From contig JAQXDW010000007.1 in NCBI GenBank assembly GCA_029251165.1, positions 226,845-290,844 of the forward strand: DNA of 64,000 nt, written 5' to 3'. The notes below the pieces were generated by a model. The model worked only from the letters and a program-made list of their open reading frames with translations. It had not been told where the DNA came from and did not search any database. Below, in pieces: positions 17,410 through 26,041 of the stretch. Position 1 is the stretch's first letter; the number at the start of each line of letters is the position of its first letter. This stretch comes from Myxococcota bacterium. Its GTDB lineage: Bacteria > Myxococcota_A > UBA796. The translations under genes and the position numbers were made by a program.

Positions 17410-18798
17410 ATGAAAGGTTTGCGAATCCGACAGGTGCTTCGCGAAGTCACCGTCGGAGAGACCATCGAGGTCTCCGGCTGGGTTCGGACACGTCGTGACA
17501 GCAAGGCAGGACTCTCCTTCATCGCGCTCAACGACGGCTCATGCTTCAACAACCTCCAGGTCATCGCCAAGAACTCCCTCGAGAACTACGACACGGACAT
17601 CAAGAAGGTCCGCAACGGCGCCAGCATCTCGGTGCGCGGTGAGCTGGTCGAGAGCCCGGCCAAGGGCCAGCGGGTTGAGCTGGTCGCCTCCAGCATCACC
17701 CTGCTCGGCGAGGTCCACGACGGGTACCCGATGCAGAAGAAGCGCATCAACCTCGACACCCTGCGCACCCTCGCCCATGTCCGACCACGGACCAACACCA
17801 TCGGCGCAGTCACCCGGGTCCGTCACCACATGGCGATGGCGGTGCACGACTTCTTTCGTGGAAACGACTTCTTCTACATCCACACCCCGATCATCACCGC
17901 CTCCGACGCCGAGGGTGCTGGAGAGATGTTTCAGGTGACCACGCTGGATGTCGGCGATGCCCCCCGCACGGACGACGGCGGCATCGACTGGAGCCAGGAC
18001 TTCTTCGGTCGTCAGGCATTCATGACGGTCTCCGGCCAGCTCCAGGCCGAGATCTACGCCTGCTCCATGGGCCGGGTCTACACCTTCGGTCCGACCTTCC
18101 GGGCAGAGAACTCCAACACCGCCCGGCATGCCTCCGAGTTCTGGATGATCGAGCCGGAGTGTGCGTTCCTGGAGCTGGAAGGCAACGCCGATCTCGCAGA
18201 GGCGTTCATCAAGCACTGCGTGAACCATGCGCTGACCGAGTGCGAGGAAGATCTCGCGTTCTTCGACAAGCGAATCGAGAAGGGCCTCATCGATGCCCTC
18301 GTCGCCATCAAGGACACCCCGTTCACCCGGATCACCTACACCGACGCCATCGCGCTGCTGAACAAGTCCGGCCAGAGCTTCAAGCACCCGACCACCTGGG
18401 GCAAGATGCTCCAGACCGAGCACGAAAAGTACCTGACGGATGTCGTCTTCAAGGGACCGGTCATTGTTCATGACTACCCCGCCGAGAAGGCCTTCTACAT
18501 GAAGCTCAACGACGACGAGAAGACCGTCCGTGCGATGGATGTTCTTGTGCCGCGCATCGGTGAGATCATCGGCGGCTCCGAGCGTGAGGCACGGCTGGAT
18601 GTGCTGCTGGAGCGAATCCAGCACCACGGCCTCGACCCCAAGGATTACTGGTGGTACGTCGACCTGCGCCGGTTCGGCACCGTCCCGCACTCCGGGTTCG
18701 GGCTTGGGTTTGAGCGTCTGCTGATGATGGTGACTGGGATGAAGAACATCCGAGATGTCATCCCGCTGCCGCGAACCCCGCGCAACGCCGAGTTCTAA
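17410..18798 (+). CDS. asnS: Asparagine--tRNA ligase
   Basis: AsnRS charges tRNA-Asn with asparagine using ATP. The 462-residue length is standard. An N-terminal OB-fold anticodon-binding domain (GETIEVSGWVRTRRDSKAG, SVRGELVESP) is followed by a class II catalytic core: motif 2 region TFGPTFRAENSNTARHASEFWMIEPE and motif 3 SGFGLGFERLLMMVTG. The GAMFQVTT-like EGAGEMFQVTT site is typical of the Asn/Asp class. GAGGAA seven nucleotides before the ATG supports the start. A complete AsnRS suggests direct asparaginylation rather than only the transamidation route. Downstream lies a tandem-repeat block. Confidence 0.96.
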   Translation: MKGLRIRQVLREVTVGETIEVSGWVRTRRDSKAGLSFIALNDGSCFNNLQVIAKNSLENYDTDIKKVRNGASISVRGELVESPAKGQRVELVASSITLLGEVHDGYPMQKKRINLDTLRTLAHVRPRTNTIGAVTRVRHHMAMAVHDFFRGNDFFYIHTPIITASDAEGAGEMFQVTTLDVGDAPRTDDGGIDWSQDFFGRQAFMTVSGQLQAEIYACSMGRVYTFGPTFRAENSNTARHASEFWMIEPECAFLELEGNADLAEAFIKHCVNHALTECEEDLAFFDKRIEKGLIDALVAIKDTPFTRITYTDAIALLNKSGQSFKHPTTWGKMLQTEHEKYLTDVVFKGPVIVHDYPAEKAFYMKLNDDEKTVRAMDVLVPRIGEIIGGSEREARLDVLLERIQHHGLDPKDYWWYVDLRRFGTVPHSGFGLGFERLLMMVTGMKNIRDVIPLPRTPRNAEF

Positions 18799-18840
18799 GC
18801 AACGGCTGCACACGCTCAGAGGGCATCGCGCGGTCACCCA

Positions 18841-18938
18841 TCCTCTGGAGCGCAGGTCCTCTGGAGCACAGATCCTCCAGAGCACAGAGGATGGTCCTCC
18901 AGAGCACAGAGGATGGTCCTCCAGAGCACAGAGGATGG
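18841..18938. repeat. Tandem repeats between convergent genes
   Basis: Three identical 22-bp units (18873-18894, 18895-18916, 18917-18938; each starts TCCTCCAGAGCACAGAGG) follow two diverged 16-bp units (18841, 18857) that carry the complementary CTCTGGAG core. The two kinds of unit can pair, and each 22-bp unit also has its own CCTC...GAGG arms. The block fills most of the gap between asnS and the convergent beta-helix gene. It may act as a bidirectional transcription barrier. There are no spacers between units, so it is not a CRISPR array. Confidence 0.85.
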
Positions 18939-18952
18939 GCATCGCTCCCGGC

Positions 18953-20395
18953 TCAGGGTCGTCGACGCCGCCGAAGCGCTCCGACCGCGATCAGCGGTGT
19001 GAGCAGGAGCGCTGCGGAGCCGCTGCCGTCGTCTTGGCAGCAGCCGCCGCCGACCGTCTCTTCGATCACCTCGCGCCCCTCACCAAACTCCTTGAAGCCT
19101 TCCTGAATCGCCCAGCCCGGATTGCCGGTGCCGGACCACTCATAGGCACCGACTTCTGGAGAGTCTCCGTCTCGGGCGAGGCCGTTGAAGTCGACCTCAG
19201 GGACGTAGGTGTCTCCGGCTGGATCTGCCGTGCCGATCAGGATGGAGTCAGAGGAGGCAGGGTAGAAGTCCCAGGTCTCGACGTCCACAAAGTCGGCGTA
19301 GCCCGCGCCAGGGGTCATCGCGTCGGGGAACTCGTCGAGGCCATCGACCAGACCACACGCGACGTTGCTGGTGACGATGTTGCCGGATGCCGGCGTGGCG
19401 GTGTCGATGGTGGGCATCTCATAGTACAGCCCGTACCCGGTGGGGTTGCAGATCGCGTTGTTTGCCAGGACCATGCCGAACTGCTCGTACCAGTCCTCCA
19501 GGAGCGTGGCCCAGCCGGTGGTCTGAGCAACGGTGTTGAAGCTGATGATGAGGTCAGAGTAGGTCCCCCGCTCGGGGTCACGGCTGTAGATGCCGGTGCC
19601 GTCGATGTTGAACAGGATGTTGTTTCGGATCCGAGCGCCGCCCTGAACGTACAGCCCGTAGCCAGACAGCCCCCAGACCGCGTTCCCCTCGAAGATGTTG
19701 CGATCGCCGTACTCCGTGGAGCCCATGTAGACACCGTAGCCAGCCGAGCCGTAGATCACGTTGTCTGACAGGGTGATTCCCTGCGAGCCATGCGCGAGGT
19801 AGACGGACCAGGAGCTCTCCCCACCGATGCTGTGAATCCAGTTGTTGGTCAGCCGGCTGTCGGAGGTCCAGCACGATGCATCCGAGCAGCCGACGTAGAC
19901 CCCATAGCCGCTGAGGGTCGAGTGGATGTGGCTGTCCTGAACAGTAATATTGGAGTTCGTTCCCGCCAGATAGAGCGAGTGATCGCCGGTCTGCATGATG
20001 GTCACCTCGGAGAGGGTGACGTGGCTGGAATTGGCAATCTGGACGCCGCGATGGTTCTCCGTGTCGTCGGTCCAGTCGACGCTCCCCTGGAACGTGATGC
20101 CCTCGACGACGACCCAGGAAGAGTCCTCGATCTGGAGGATGTCGTTGTCGTAGGTCCCCTCCTCACTGGGGATCAGCTCGATGACCGGCTCTGCTCCCTC
20201 CGCAGGACGCATCGTCAGCGGCGCATCCTCCGTCGAGACCACCGACCAAACGATCTGCCCTCGGACCTGATAGAGCCCGTCCGCCAGGACCAGCTCGTCA
20301 CCAGGCTGCAGTGACTCTGAGAGCCCGACCAAGTCATCGCCCGGCACGAGTTCCAGCGTCGCGCCCCATGCCATTCCCCAGAAAAGCACCATCAC
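18953..20395 (-). CDS. Secreted right-handed beta-helix protein with MYXO-CTERM-like tail
   Basis: The 480-residue protein has a very short signal peptide (LFWGMAWGA) then a parallel beta-helix: repeated N/G-rich rungs such as SDNVIYGSAGYGVYMG, FEGNAVWGLSGYGLYVQGG and IRNNILFNIDGTGIYS, typical of pectate-lyase-like or NosD-like proteins. The C-terminus has Gly-Cys-Cys, a hydrophobic stretch and Arg5-Pro, resembling the MYXO-CTERM sorting signal used to anchor proteins at the myxobacterial surface. The start is GTG at 20395 or ATG at 20392, right after the stop of the preceding gene. It is probably surface-exposed; carbohydrate binding or cleavage is possible but no catalytic triad was identified. 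Confidence 0.8.
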   Translation of the reverse strand: MMVLFWGMAWGATLELVPGDDLVGLSESLQPGDELVLADGLYQVRGQIVWSVVSTEDAPLTMRPAEGAEPVIELIPSEEGTYDNDILQIEDSSWVVVEGITFQGSVDWTDDTENHRGVQIANSSHVTLSEVTIMQTGDHSLYLAGTNSNITVQDSHIHSTLSGYGVYVGCSDASCWTSDSRLTNNWIHSIGGESSWSVYLAHGSQGITLSDNVIYGSAGYGVYMGSTEYGDRNIFEGNAVWGLSGYGLYVQGGARIRNNILFNIDGTGIYSRDPERGTYSDLIISFNTVAQTTGWATLLEDWYEQFGMVLANNAICNPTGYGLYYEMPTIDTATPASGNIVTSNVACGLVDGLDEFPDAMTPGAGYADFVDVETWDFYPASSDSILIGTADPAGDTYVPEVDFNGLARDGDSPEVGAYEWSGTGNPGWAIQEGFKEFGEGREVIEETVGGGCCQDDGSGSAALLLTPLIAVGALRRRRRP

Positions 20396-22522
20396 TCAGC
20401 CTCCCTGGCCCCCGGTTGCGCCGCGATCATTGCGGCTGTTGTCAGCGTCTGTCCAGACATAGCCGCTTGGCCCCTCGCCGGTCTGCGGTCCAGAGCCGAT
20501 CTCCGACGAGCCCGAGGCAAGCGTCAGGTCATCCTTCGCGGGCTCTCCGTCGTTGCTGAAGCTGCCAAACGTTGGATCCCGCTCTTCGTTCTCACCGACG
20601 TCCTCTCCTTCCCCGAGCGAGAAGTTGATGCTCGACGTGGTGGAGAACGCGGTGTTGTAAGCGACCGAGGCCCCGGAGCCATCGCTCACATACAGGCCGC
20701 TCTCGCCGTTGTTGTAGTAGACGATGTTCGACCAGATGCTCAGCCCGCTCGCATCGTCGACCTCGACATAGATCCCTGCGCCATCGTCGTCAGACTTGTT
20801 GGCGACGATGGTGCTGTTGGCGAGCAGGAAGCTCGCGGCGTCCCCGATGACCGAGACCCCACCCCCAGCGGTGCCGGCGACATTGTCCTGCACATAGAGG
20901 TTGCGGAGGATGCTGCCGGAGTCTTCCAGGCCAGCCACCGCGATGCCGCCGCCGTAGAGCTGCGCGCTGTTGCTCCAGACGGTGACGCGCTCGATGAGGT
21001 GGTCGCTGCCGCCGGCAAGGCTGATGCCGCCGCCCTCAGTGACCGCGGTGTTGCTGAGCAGCGTGACATCCGTCATCTCGACCGTGGAGGACTCTGCCCG
21101 GATGGCCCCGCCGCGATCACCGGCGTTGTCCTCGTACAGAGAGCCGTCATCGATGAGGGTTCCGAAGCTGACCGCCACTGCCCCGCCGTCGTCACCGGAC
21201 TTGTTGTCGATCAGGGTGCAGTTCTCCATGGTCAGGGTGCCTGAGCTGACCGCCACCGCACCGCCGTCACAGTCTGTGCAGTTGTTGTTGGACAGGACCA
21301 CGCCGTCCAGGGTGATGTCTGCCGCATCCGCCCGAAGTGCTGCGCCGTCGACATCGGAGACCGAGTTGTAGAGGGTGACGTTGCGGAGGATGAGGTGCGC
21401 ATTGCTGGAGACTGCGAAGATCGGCCCGTCGGCATCCTTGCCGAGGGTGAGCTTGACCGCCTCGGGGCCATCCCCTGCACCCACCAAGGTCAGCTCGCCA
21501 TCGGACCACGTGCGGGAGACCTCGTATGTGTCCTGGGAGAGAACGACCGTACGGCACACGCCGTCGATCCCAGCGAGGGCCTCCGCGATGCTGGCGTAGG
21601 GCTCGTCCCAGGTTCCGTCTCCGCCATTCTTCGCAGACTGATCGACGATGACCGGGTAGGCGAAGTAGTCGTTGTCGTCGCAGTCACCGCCATTGTCGCA
21701 GGGAGAGAAGCCGTCTCCGTCGATGTCGATGTCGTCGACGTCTCCGCTGCAGTTGTTGTCGATGAGATCGCAGAGCTCTGGGTTGCCCGGGCTCGCGACG
21801 GCGGTGGTGTCATCGCAGTCCCCCGAGCACAGCGAGTAGCCATCGCTGTCGGCATCGAGACGATCCTGGATGACTCCGTCGCAGTCGGTGTCTTCGTCGT
21901 CGCAGATCTCCTCCGCCCCCGGATAGATCGCCTCGTTTAGATCGTCGCAGTCGCCGGAGCAGAGGAGGTAGCCGTCGTAGTCCTCGTCGACCTCGTCCTC
22001 TCCAAGCTCGTCGTCGCAGTCGTTGTCTCGGCCATCGCAGATCTCCTCGGCGTCCGGGTAGACCGTGTCGCGGCCGTCATCACAGTCTCCCTCTGCGGGT
22101 GAGAACCCATCCTCATCGAGATCTTCGATTGAGAGTCCCCCGATGCCATCGAGAATCACATAGCGACTGGGCTCATCCTCGAAGGTGGTCCGCACCTGGA
22201 TGCGCCCTTCCTCACGAGTCAGCTCATAGGGCGCGAACGCAACCTCAACCTCGAGACTCTCGCCGCTCTCAAGGAGTACACTATTCTCACCATTAACAGA
22301 CCATACCGCAGTACGACCCTCGATTATCGAGACAGATAGCACCTCAAATTCAGTACTGCCCTGGTTGTCGATGGTGAACGACAGGCTTGCAGTGGTGTCG
22401 ACGGGCACCTCCCCGAAGTCGAGCGACTCCGCCGAGATCGACATCAGCGGGCCATCGCTGATGCCGTCAGGCTTGCAGCCGATCAGGAGGAGTGCAATCA
22501 GGCAGAATGAGGTCCTCATCAT
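20396..22522 (-). CDS. Surface lipoprotein with MopE-like Asp repeats and beta-helix
   Basis: This 708-residue protein has a lipoprotein leader (CLIALLLIGCKPD). Residues ~25-130 form an Ig-like choice-of-anchor/DUF1573-type domain (LDFGEVPVDTTASLSFTIDNQG). Residues ~135-300 hold five or so MopE-like putative metal-binding repeats (GDCDDGRDTVYPDAEEICDGRDNDCD; SGDCDDLNEAIYPGAEEICDDEDTDCD), each with Asp/Cys clusters. The remainder is a right-handed beta-helix (GDDGGAVAVSFGTLIDDGSLYEDNAGDRGGA). Such repeats are abundant in Myxococcota and are named from the copper-binding MopE of Methylococcus; metal binding here is inference. It directly precedes the other beta-helix gene with no gap, so the two are probably cotranscribed. 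Confidence 0.85.
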   Translation of the reverse strand: MMRTSFCLIALLLIGCKPDGISDGPLMSISAESLDFGEVPVDTTASLSFTIDNQGSTEFEVLSVSIIEGRTAVWSVNGENSVLLESGESLEVEVAFAPYELTREEGRIQVRTTFEDEPSRYVILDGIGGLSIEDLDEDGFSPAEGDCDDGRDTVYPDAEEICDGRDNDCDDELGEDEVDEDYDGYLLCSGDCDDLNEAIYPGAEEICDDEDTDCDGVIQDRLDADSDGYSLCSGDCDDTTAVASPGNPELCDLIDNNCSGDVDDIDIDGDGFSPCDNGGDCDDNDYFAYPVIVDQSAKNGGDGTWDEPYASIAEALAGIDGVCRTVVLSQDTYEVSRTWSDGELTLVGAGDGPEAVKLTLGKDADGPIFAVSSNAHLILRNVTLYNSVSDVDGAALRADAADITLDGVVLSNNNCTDCDGGAVAVSSGTLTMENCTLIDNKSGDDGGAVAVSFGTLIDDGSLYEDNAGDRGGAIRAESSTVEMTDVTLLSNTAVTEGGGISLAGGSDHLIERVTVWSNSAQLYGGGIAVAGLEDSGSILRNLYVQDNVAGTAGGGVSVIGDAASFLLANSTIVANKSDDDGAGIYVEVDDASGLSIWSNIVYYNNGESGLYVSDGSGASVAYNTAFSTTSSINFSLGEGEDVGENEERDPTFGSFSNDGEPAKDDLTLASGSSEIGSGPQTGEGPSGYVWTDADNSRNDRGATGGQGG

Positions 22523-22713
22523 GCTTCGATCAATAGCATGCGTCGTGTGACAGCGGGTACTTCACGCATGGATGTCTCCGCAACAGCATCCGACATCTGA
22601 CAAAAACCAAGGTTAAAAAACGACAACGGAACGCATTGGATAAATTTGACGGGATTCCATTCAGAGCAGTTCAATAAAAACTTCTCGCATGATAATGTTG
22701 GCGCTGAGGAATC
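22523..22713. promoter_or_regulatory. AT-rich divergent promoter region
   Basis: This gap between divergent lipoprotein genes is strikingly AT-rich compared with the rest of the window (A/T runs around 22600-22690). A GATAAT box at 22691-22696 is a fair -10 candidate for the plus-strand cluster, but its -35 partner is weak. GAGGA lies at 22706-22710 just before the ATG at 22714. No strong palindrome was seen. Confidence 0.45.
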
Positions 22714-23373
22714 ATGCTGTTGACCCAATCCAATTCACTGTTGACCTTACTAATCATGATGTCTACAGCATGTGTCGGCAGCAAAGACTCTGGCGTTCCG
22801 GAGCAGCTTCCAGACTCCGAGACCACAGACAATTCGCCCAGCGACTCAATCGACTGGTCCATTGATGACACCGGTCTCAATGGCGGCTACTCAAACGAGA
22901 CGCCTCCGTTCGAACTGGACCTCAACCACGCCGGAGCCTGGCAGCTGCTTCCGCTGGGCGGCCCCTACAGCAGCATGGTCGGCGAGCTGACCGTCACCGA
23001 GCTGCTCGACGGAAACGAGTCCACCCCGTGGTGCTCCGCAACCTTCGCCCTCACCGGTCAAGCCGTCGACGACCTCTGCGAGACCTGCGACTACGGCTTC
23101 ACCATCCTGTTCTACCTCACCGAAGAGGGCTCAAAGAAAGAGGACAAGGGGAAGGGCGAAAGCATCGGCGGGCTGGAGAAGTGCCGGAGCCCGGACATCC
23201 CGTCAGACGGCGAGGTCCGCACGCTCGCCTACTCCGACTCAGACAGCACCATCTACTTCAACTACTATGGGTCTGACATCTGGATCCCTTGGTACGACGC
23301 ATCTGATCTCCACGACGAGGTCAACTTTGAGTGGGAAGCCACGCTCGGCTTCGTCGGCGAGGAAGAAGAATGA
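22714..23373 (+). CDS. Lipoprotein, unknown function
   Basis: This 219-residue protein has a hydrophobic leader ending in a lipobox (MMSTACVGS), then a Ser/Asp/Thr-rich linker (~25-60) and a folded domain with several Trp/Tyr and a CETCDYG cysteine pair. The motif LNHAGAWQLLPLGGPYSSMVGELTVTELL and a TLAYSDSDSTIYFNYYG stretch suggest an all-beta fold. It heads a six-gene plus-strand run and its stop overlaps the next start (ATGA). I do not recognise the family. The neighbours suggest an envelope complex. Confidence 0.65.
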   Translation: MLLTQSNSLLTLLIMMSTACVGSKDSGVPEQLPDSETTDNSPSDSIDWSIDDTGLNGGYSNETPPFELDLNHAGAWQLLPLGGPYSSMVGELTVTELLDGNESTPWCSATFALTGQAVDDLCETCDYGFTILFYLTEEGSKKEDKGKGESIGGLEKCRSPDIPSDGEVRTLAYSDSDSTIYFNYYGSDIWIPWYDASDLHDEVNFEWEATLGFVGEEEE

Positions 23374-24386
23374 TCCTCGCCGCACTGCTCCTGTCCTGCA
23401 ACAGAAACAACGAGCCCGTCGACAAGGGTGATCCGGTGCAGGATCTCGTCCTGCCTGACATCGATGGCGTGGACATGGCGACCGCCTACGGCAACGCACT
23501 CGCGATGTCGATGTCGGTGACGCTCTCCACACCGTGGCGGGGCAACATCGACATCCTCGATCTCGGCCACGAGGGCTGCCCAGACTTCTACGTCGGCGCT
23601 CCGGAGGATGCTGACCTCGACGACGACGAGCAGTTCGGCGTCTCCTGGTTCGACTACTGCGAGACTCCCGGTGGGCTGTATTACGGCGGCTACGTGATCT
23701 GGGACGGAAACGTCTCCGGTGACGGCGACGCCAGCTCCGATGCCGGTCGCACCACCGAGGGTTCTCGAACCATGATGGCAAATGCCATCGTCGGTGACAG
23801 CGACAACGTCCTCTACGAGTTCAAGGGCGAGGGCAGCGACTCGCTCTACCTCGTCGAGGCGCCCGGCTACACCCGCTGGGCTTACTCCAGCCTCATCGAG
23901 GCCACCATCACCGGAGACGCCATCTCCGACCTCACGGGTGCAGACGGCGGCGGCTGGCGGACGGACCTCTACCTCTACGCCACCGGTGGTAACGCAGATC
24001 ACATCGAGTCTCGCGGCAACATCTTCCTGTTCGACACCCTGATCAGTGAGCGCTTTGACTCTGTCGCCATGGACCTCACCTTCAGCGGTCCGACAGGCTC
24101 CGCACCCGACGCCTGCACCGCAGAGCCCGTCGGCTGGATCGGACTGCGTGACGAAAATGCCTACTGGTATGACCTGGTCTTTCTACCGGTCAGCTCCACC
24201 GACAGCTCCGACACCACCGCAGACACCGAATACGGCTCCTGTGATGGCTGCGGGACACTCTACGTCCGGGGAATCGAGACCACAGAGTACGGCGAGGTCT
24301 GCATGGACTTCTCCTGGCTCTGGGAGACCAGCCCGATCACCCTGCCAGAACCTGAAGACTTTCTGTTTACGGTCAGAGACATCTGA
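23370..24386 (+). CDS. Lipoprotein, unknown function
   Basis: I start this gene at the ATG at 23370, which overlaps the previous stop (ATGA) and gives a minimal leader with a lipobox (MILAALLLSCNRN). A longer in-frame start would add 13 Arg-rich residues. The 338-residue product is Asp/Tyr/Gly-rich and likely beta, with pieces recalling the preceding protein (CDGCGTLYVRGIE pairs with its CETCDYG). It may be a paralogue or partner of that lipoprotein. No family or catalytic motif is recognised. Confidence 0.62.
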   Translation: MILAALLLSCNRNNEPVDKGDPVQDLVLPDIDGVDMATAYGNALAMSMSVTLSTPWRGNIDILDLGHEGCPDFYVGAPEDADLDDDEQFGVSWFDYCETPGGLYYGGYVIWDGNVSGDGDASSDAGRTTEGSRTMMANAIVGDSDNVLYEFKGEGSDSLYLVEAPGYTRWAYSSLIEATITGDAISDLTGADGGGWRTDLYLYATGGNADHIESRGNIFLFDTLISERFDSVAMDLTFSGPTGSAPDACTAEPVGWIGLRDENAYWYDLVFLPVSSTDSSDTTADTEYGSCDGCGTLYVRGIETTEYGEVCMDFSWLWETSPITLPEPEDFLFTVRDI

Positions 24387-24420
24387 CCAGTCCCTTGAAA
24401 CCACCTCTTAGGAGGATCGG

Positions 24421-26031
24421 ATGAGCGCAACAATTATCCTTGCTGTGATCGCCGGATGTGCCACAGACACGGCGGCCCCCGCAGGGCTGACCATGCTCTC
24501 CAGCAGAGAGCAACTCATCCGACTGTCAGTTGATCTTCGCGGGGTCCACCCCAGCGAGACAGAGCTTCAGTACATCGAAGCCAACCCAGACCTCTACGAG
24601 GACTACGTCAACCGCTACATGGATGACAGTCGGTTCGCAGAGCGGATGCGGGAGGTCTTCGCCCTGCGCTTCCTCACCCGAACCGACAACACCTACGGCC
24701 ACATGGTCGACGGCGCAACCAGCGCTGAGGTGTCTCAGGTCATCGGAGATGAGCCGCTGCGGTTGCTGTCCTACATCATCGACAACGACCTCCCCTACTC
24801 CGAGATGGTTCTGGCGGACTACACCATCGCCAACCCGCTCCTCGCGGAGGTCTGGAACCTGGATCGAGAGGAGACCGAGGACGGCGGGTGGAGCATTGCC
24901 CACTACACCGACGGTCGCCCCGAGGCTGGCATCCTGACGATGAACTCCATCTGGTCGCGGTACCCCTCAATGGACGGTAACGCCAACCGACACCGCGCCA
25001 ACGCAGTCAGCAACATGCTGCTGTGTGACGACTTCCTCTCCCGTCCCATCGTGCTGGATCGTGCTGCGGTCGACCAGCTCACGCTCGACCCCGAGAGCGC
25101 GATCGGCGAGAACCCATCCTGTCAGTCCTGCCACTCTACGCTCGATCCGCTCTCCGCGCACTTCTTCGGCTTCTACTCCTACGACGACAACGACTTCACG
25201 GGCGTCTATAAGCCGGAGCTCGAGGAGAACTGGCGGCTGTACGCCAACAAGGCCCCAGGCTTCTACGGTGTTCCCACAGCGAACATCCCTGAGATGGCCG
25301 AGCTGCTCGCTGAGGACTCCCGGTTCATGGACTGCGCAGTCCAGACCGTCTGGGAGGGCCTCACCCAGCGCACCATCGTCGACGACGACTGGGAAGAGAT
25401 TCAGTCACACCGCTCCGTGTTCGTCGACTCTGACCAGAGCGTGCGAACCCTCGTCCGCTCTGTGGTCCTCTCCGATGGCTACCGAGCGGCTGGCAGTGAC
25501 GACCCGGAGGTCGATGCGCGGCTCGCCGGTCTCAAGATGGTCTCGCCAGCTCAGTTCTCTGCCATCATCGCCGACATCACCGGCTATGAGTGGTCGTTCG
25601 GCGGCAGGGATGGTCTGACCAACCACGGCTCCGGGCTTCCCGTTCTGCTCGGCGGAATCGACGGTGACACGGTGACCACGCGCAGCTACGACCCATCGGT
25701 CGGCGCAGTGTTCATCCAGGAGCGTCTGGCCCAGTCCGCCGGCTATGCCGTCGCCAGCCACGACCTCTCCTCGACCCGCACTGACGATGCCACTCTTCTG
25801 CTCTATGTCACCATCGAGGACACTCCGGAGTCCAACCCGGAAGCCTTCGATGCTCAGATTCGGCACCTCTACCTCGCCGCCACCGGGATGCCGCTGGACG
25901 AAGATGCGACTGAGCCGAGCAACCTGATGGTTGTCTGGGAGCAGGTCTACTCCATTGAAGGCTCGGTGACTGCAGCTTGGGCTGCGGTCATCAGCGCCGT
26001 CCTCCGCGATCCCCGCGTCTTGACCTACTAG
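24421..26031 (+). CDS. DUF1549-like lipoprotein with a c-type heme motif
   Basis: A short leader with a lipobox (VIAGCATD) precedes a 536-residue body. The first ~150 residues resemble DUF1549 of planctomycete-type secreted proteins (LIRLSVDLRGVHPSETELQY, VNRYMDDSRFAERMREVFALRFL). A CxxCH motif (NPSCQSCHSTLDPL, around residue 235) could bind heme, as in the PSD1/DUF1588 families. The C-terminal half has further helical repeats. AGGAGGATCGG just before the ATG is a strong ribosome-binding site. The next gene encodes a DUF1501 protein, and DUF1549/DUF1588-class and DUF1501 genes are very often neighbours, which supports the assignment. The reaction is unknown. Confidence 0.75.
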   Translation: MSATIILAVIAGCATDTAAPAGLTMLSSREQLIRLSVDLRGVHPSETELQYIEANPDLYEDYVNRYMDDSRFAERMREVFALRFLTRTDNTYGHMVDGATSAEVSQVIGDEPLRLLSYIIDNDLPYSEMVLADYTIANPLLAEVWNLDREETEDGGWSIAHYTDGRPEAGILTMNSIWSRYPSMDGNANRHRANAVSNMLLCDDFLSRPIVLDRAAVDQLTLDPESAIGENPSCQSCHSTLDPLSAHFFGFYSYDDNDFTGVYKPELEENWRLYANKAPGFYGVPTANIPEMAELLAEDSRFMDCAVQTVWEGLTQRTIVDDDWEEIQSHRSVFVDSDQSVRTLVRSVVLSDGYRAAGSDDPEVDARLAGLKMVSPAQFSAIIADITGYEWSFGGRDGLTNHGSGLPVLLGGIDGDTVTTRSYDPSVGAVFIQERLAQSAGYAVASHDLSSTRTDDATLLLYVTIEDTPESNPEAFDAQIRHLYLAATGMPLDEDATEPSNLMVVWEQVYSIEGSVTAAWAAVISAVLRDPRVLTY

Positions 26032-26041
26032 GAGGCTGCCG

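Noticed and set aside
18873..18938. Direct repeats that might be a CRISPR array
   Set aside because: The 22-bp units are contiguous with no spacers, and no cas genes are present in the window.
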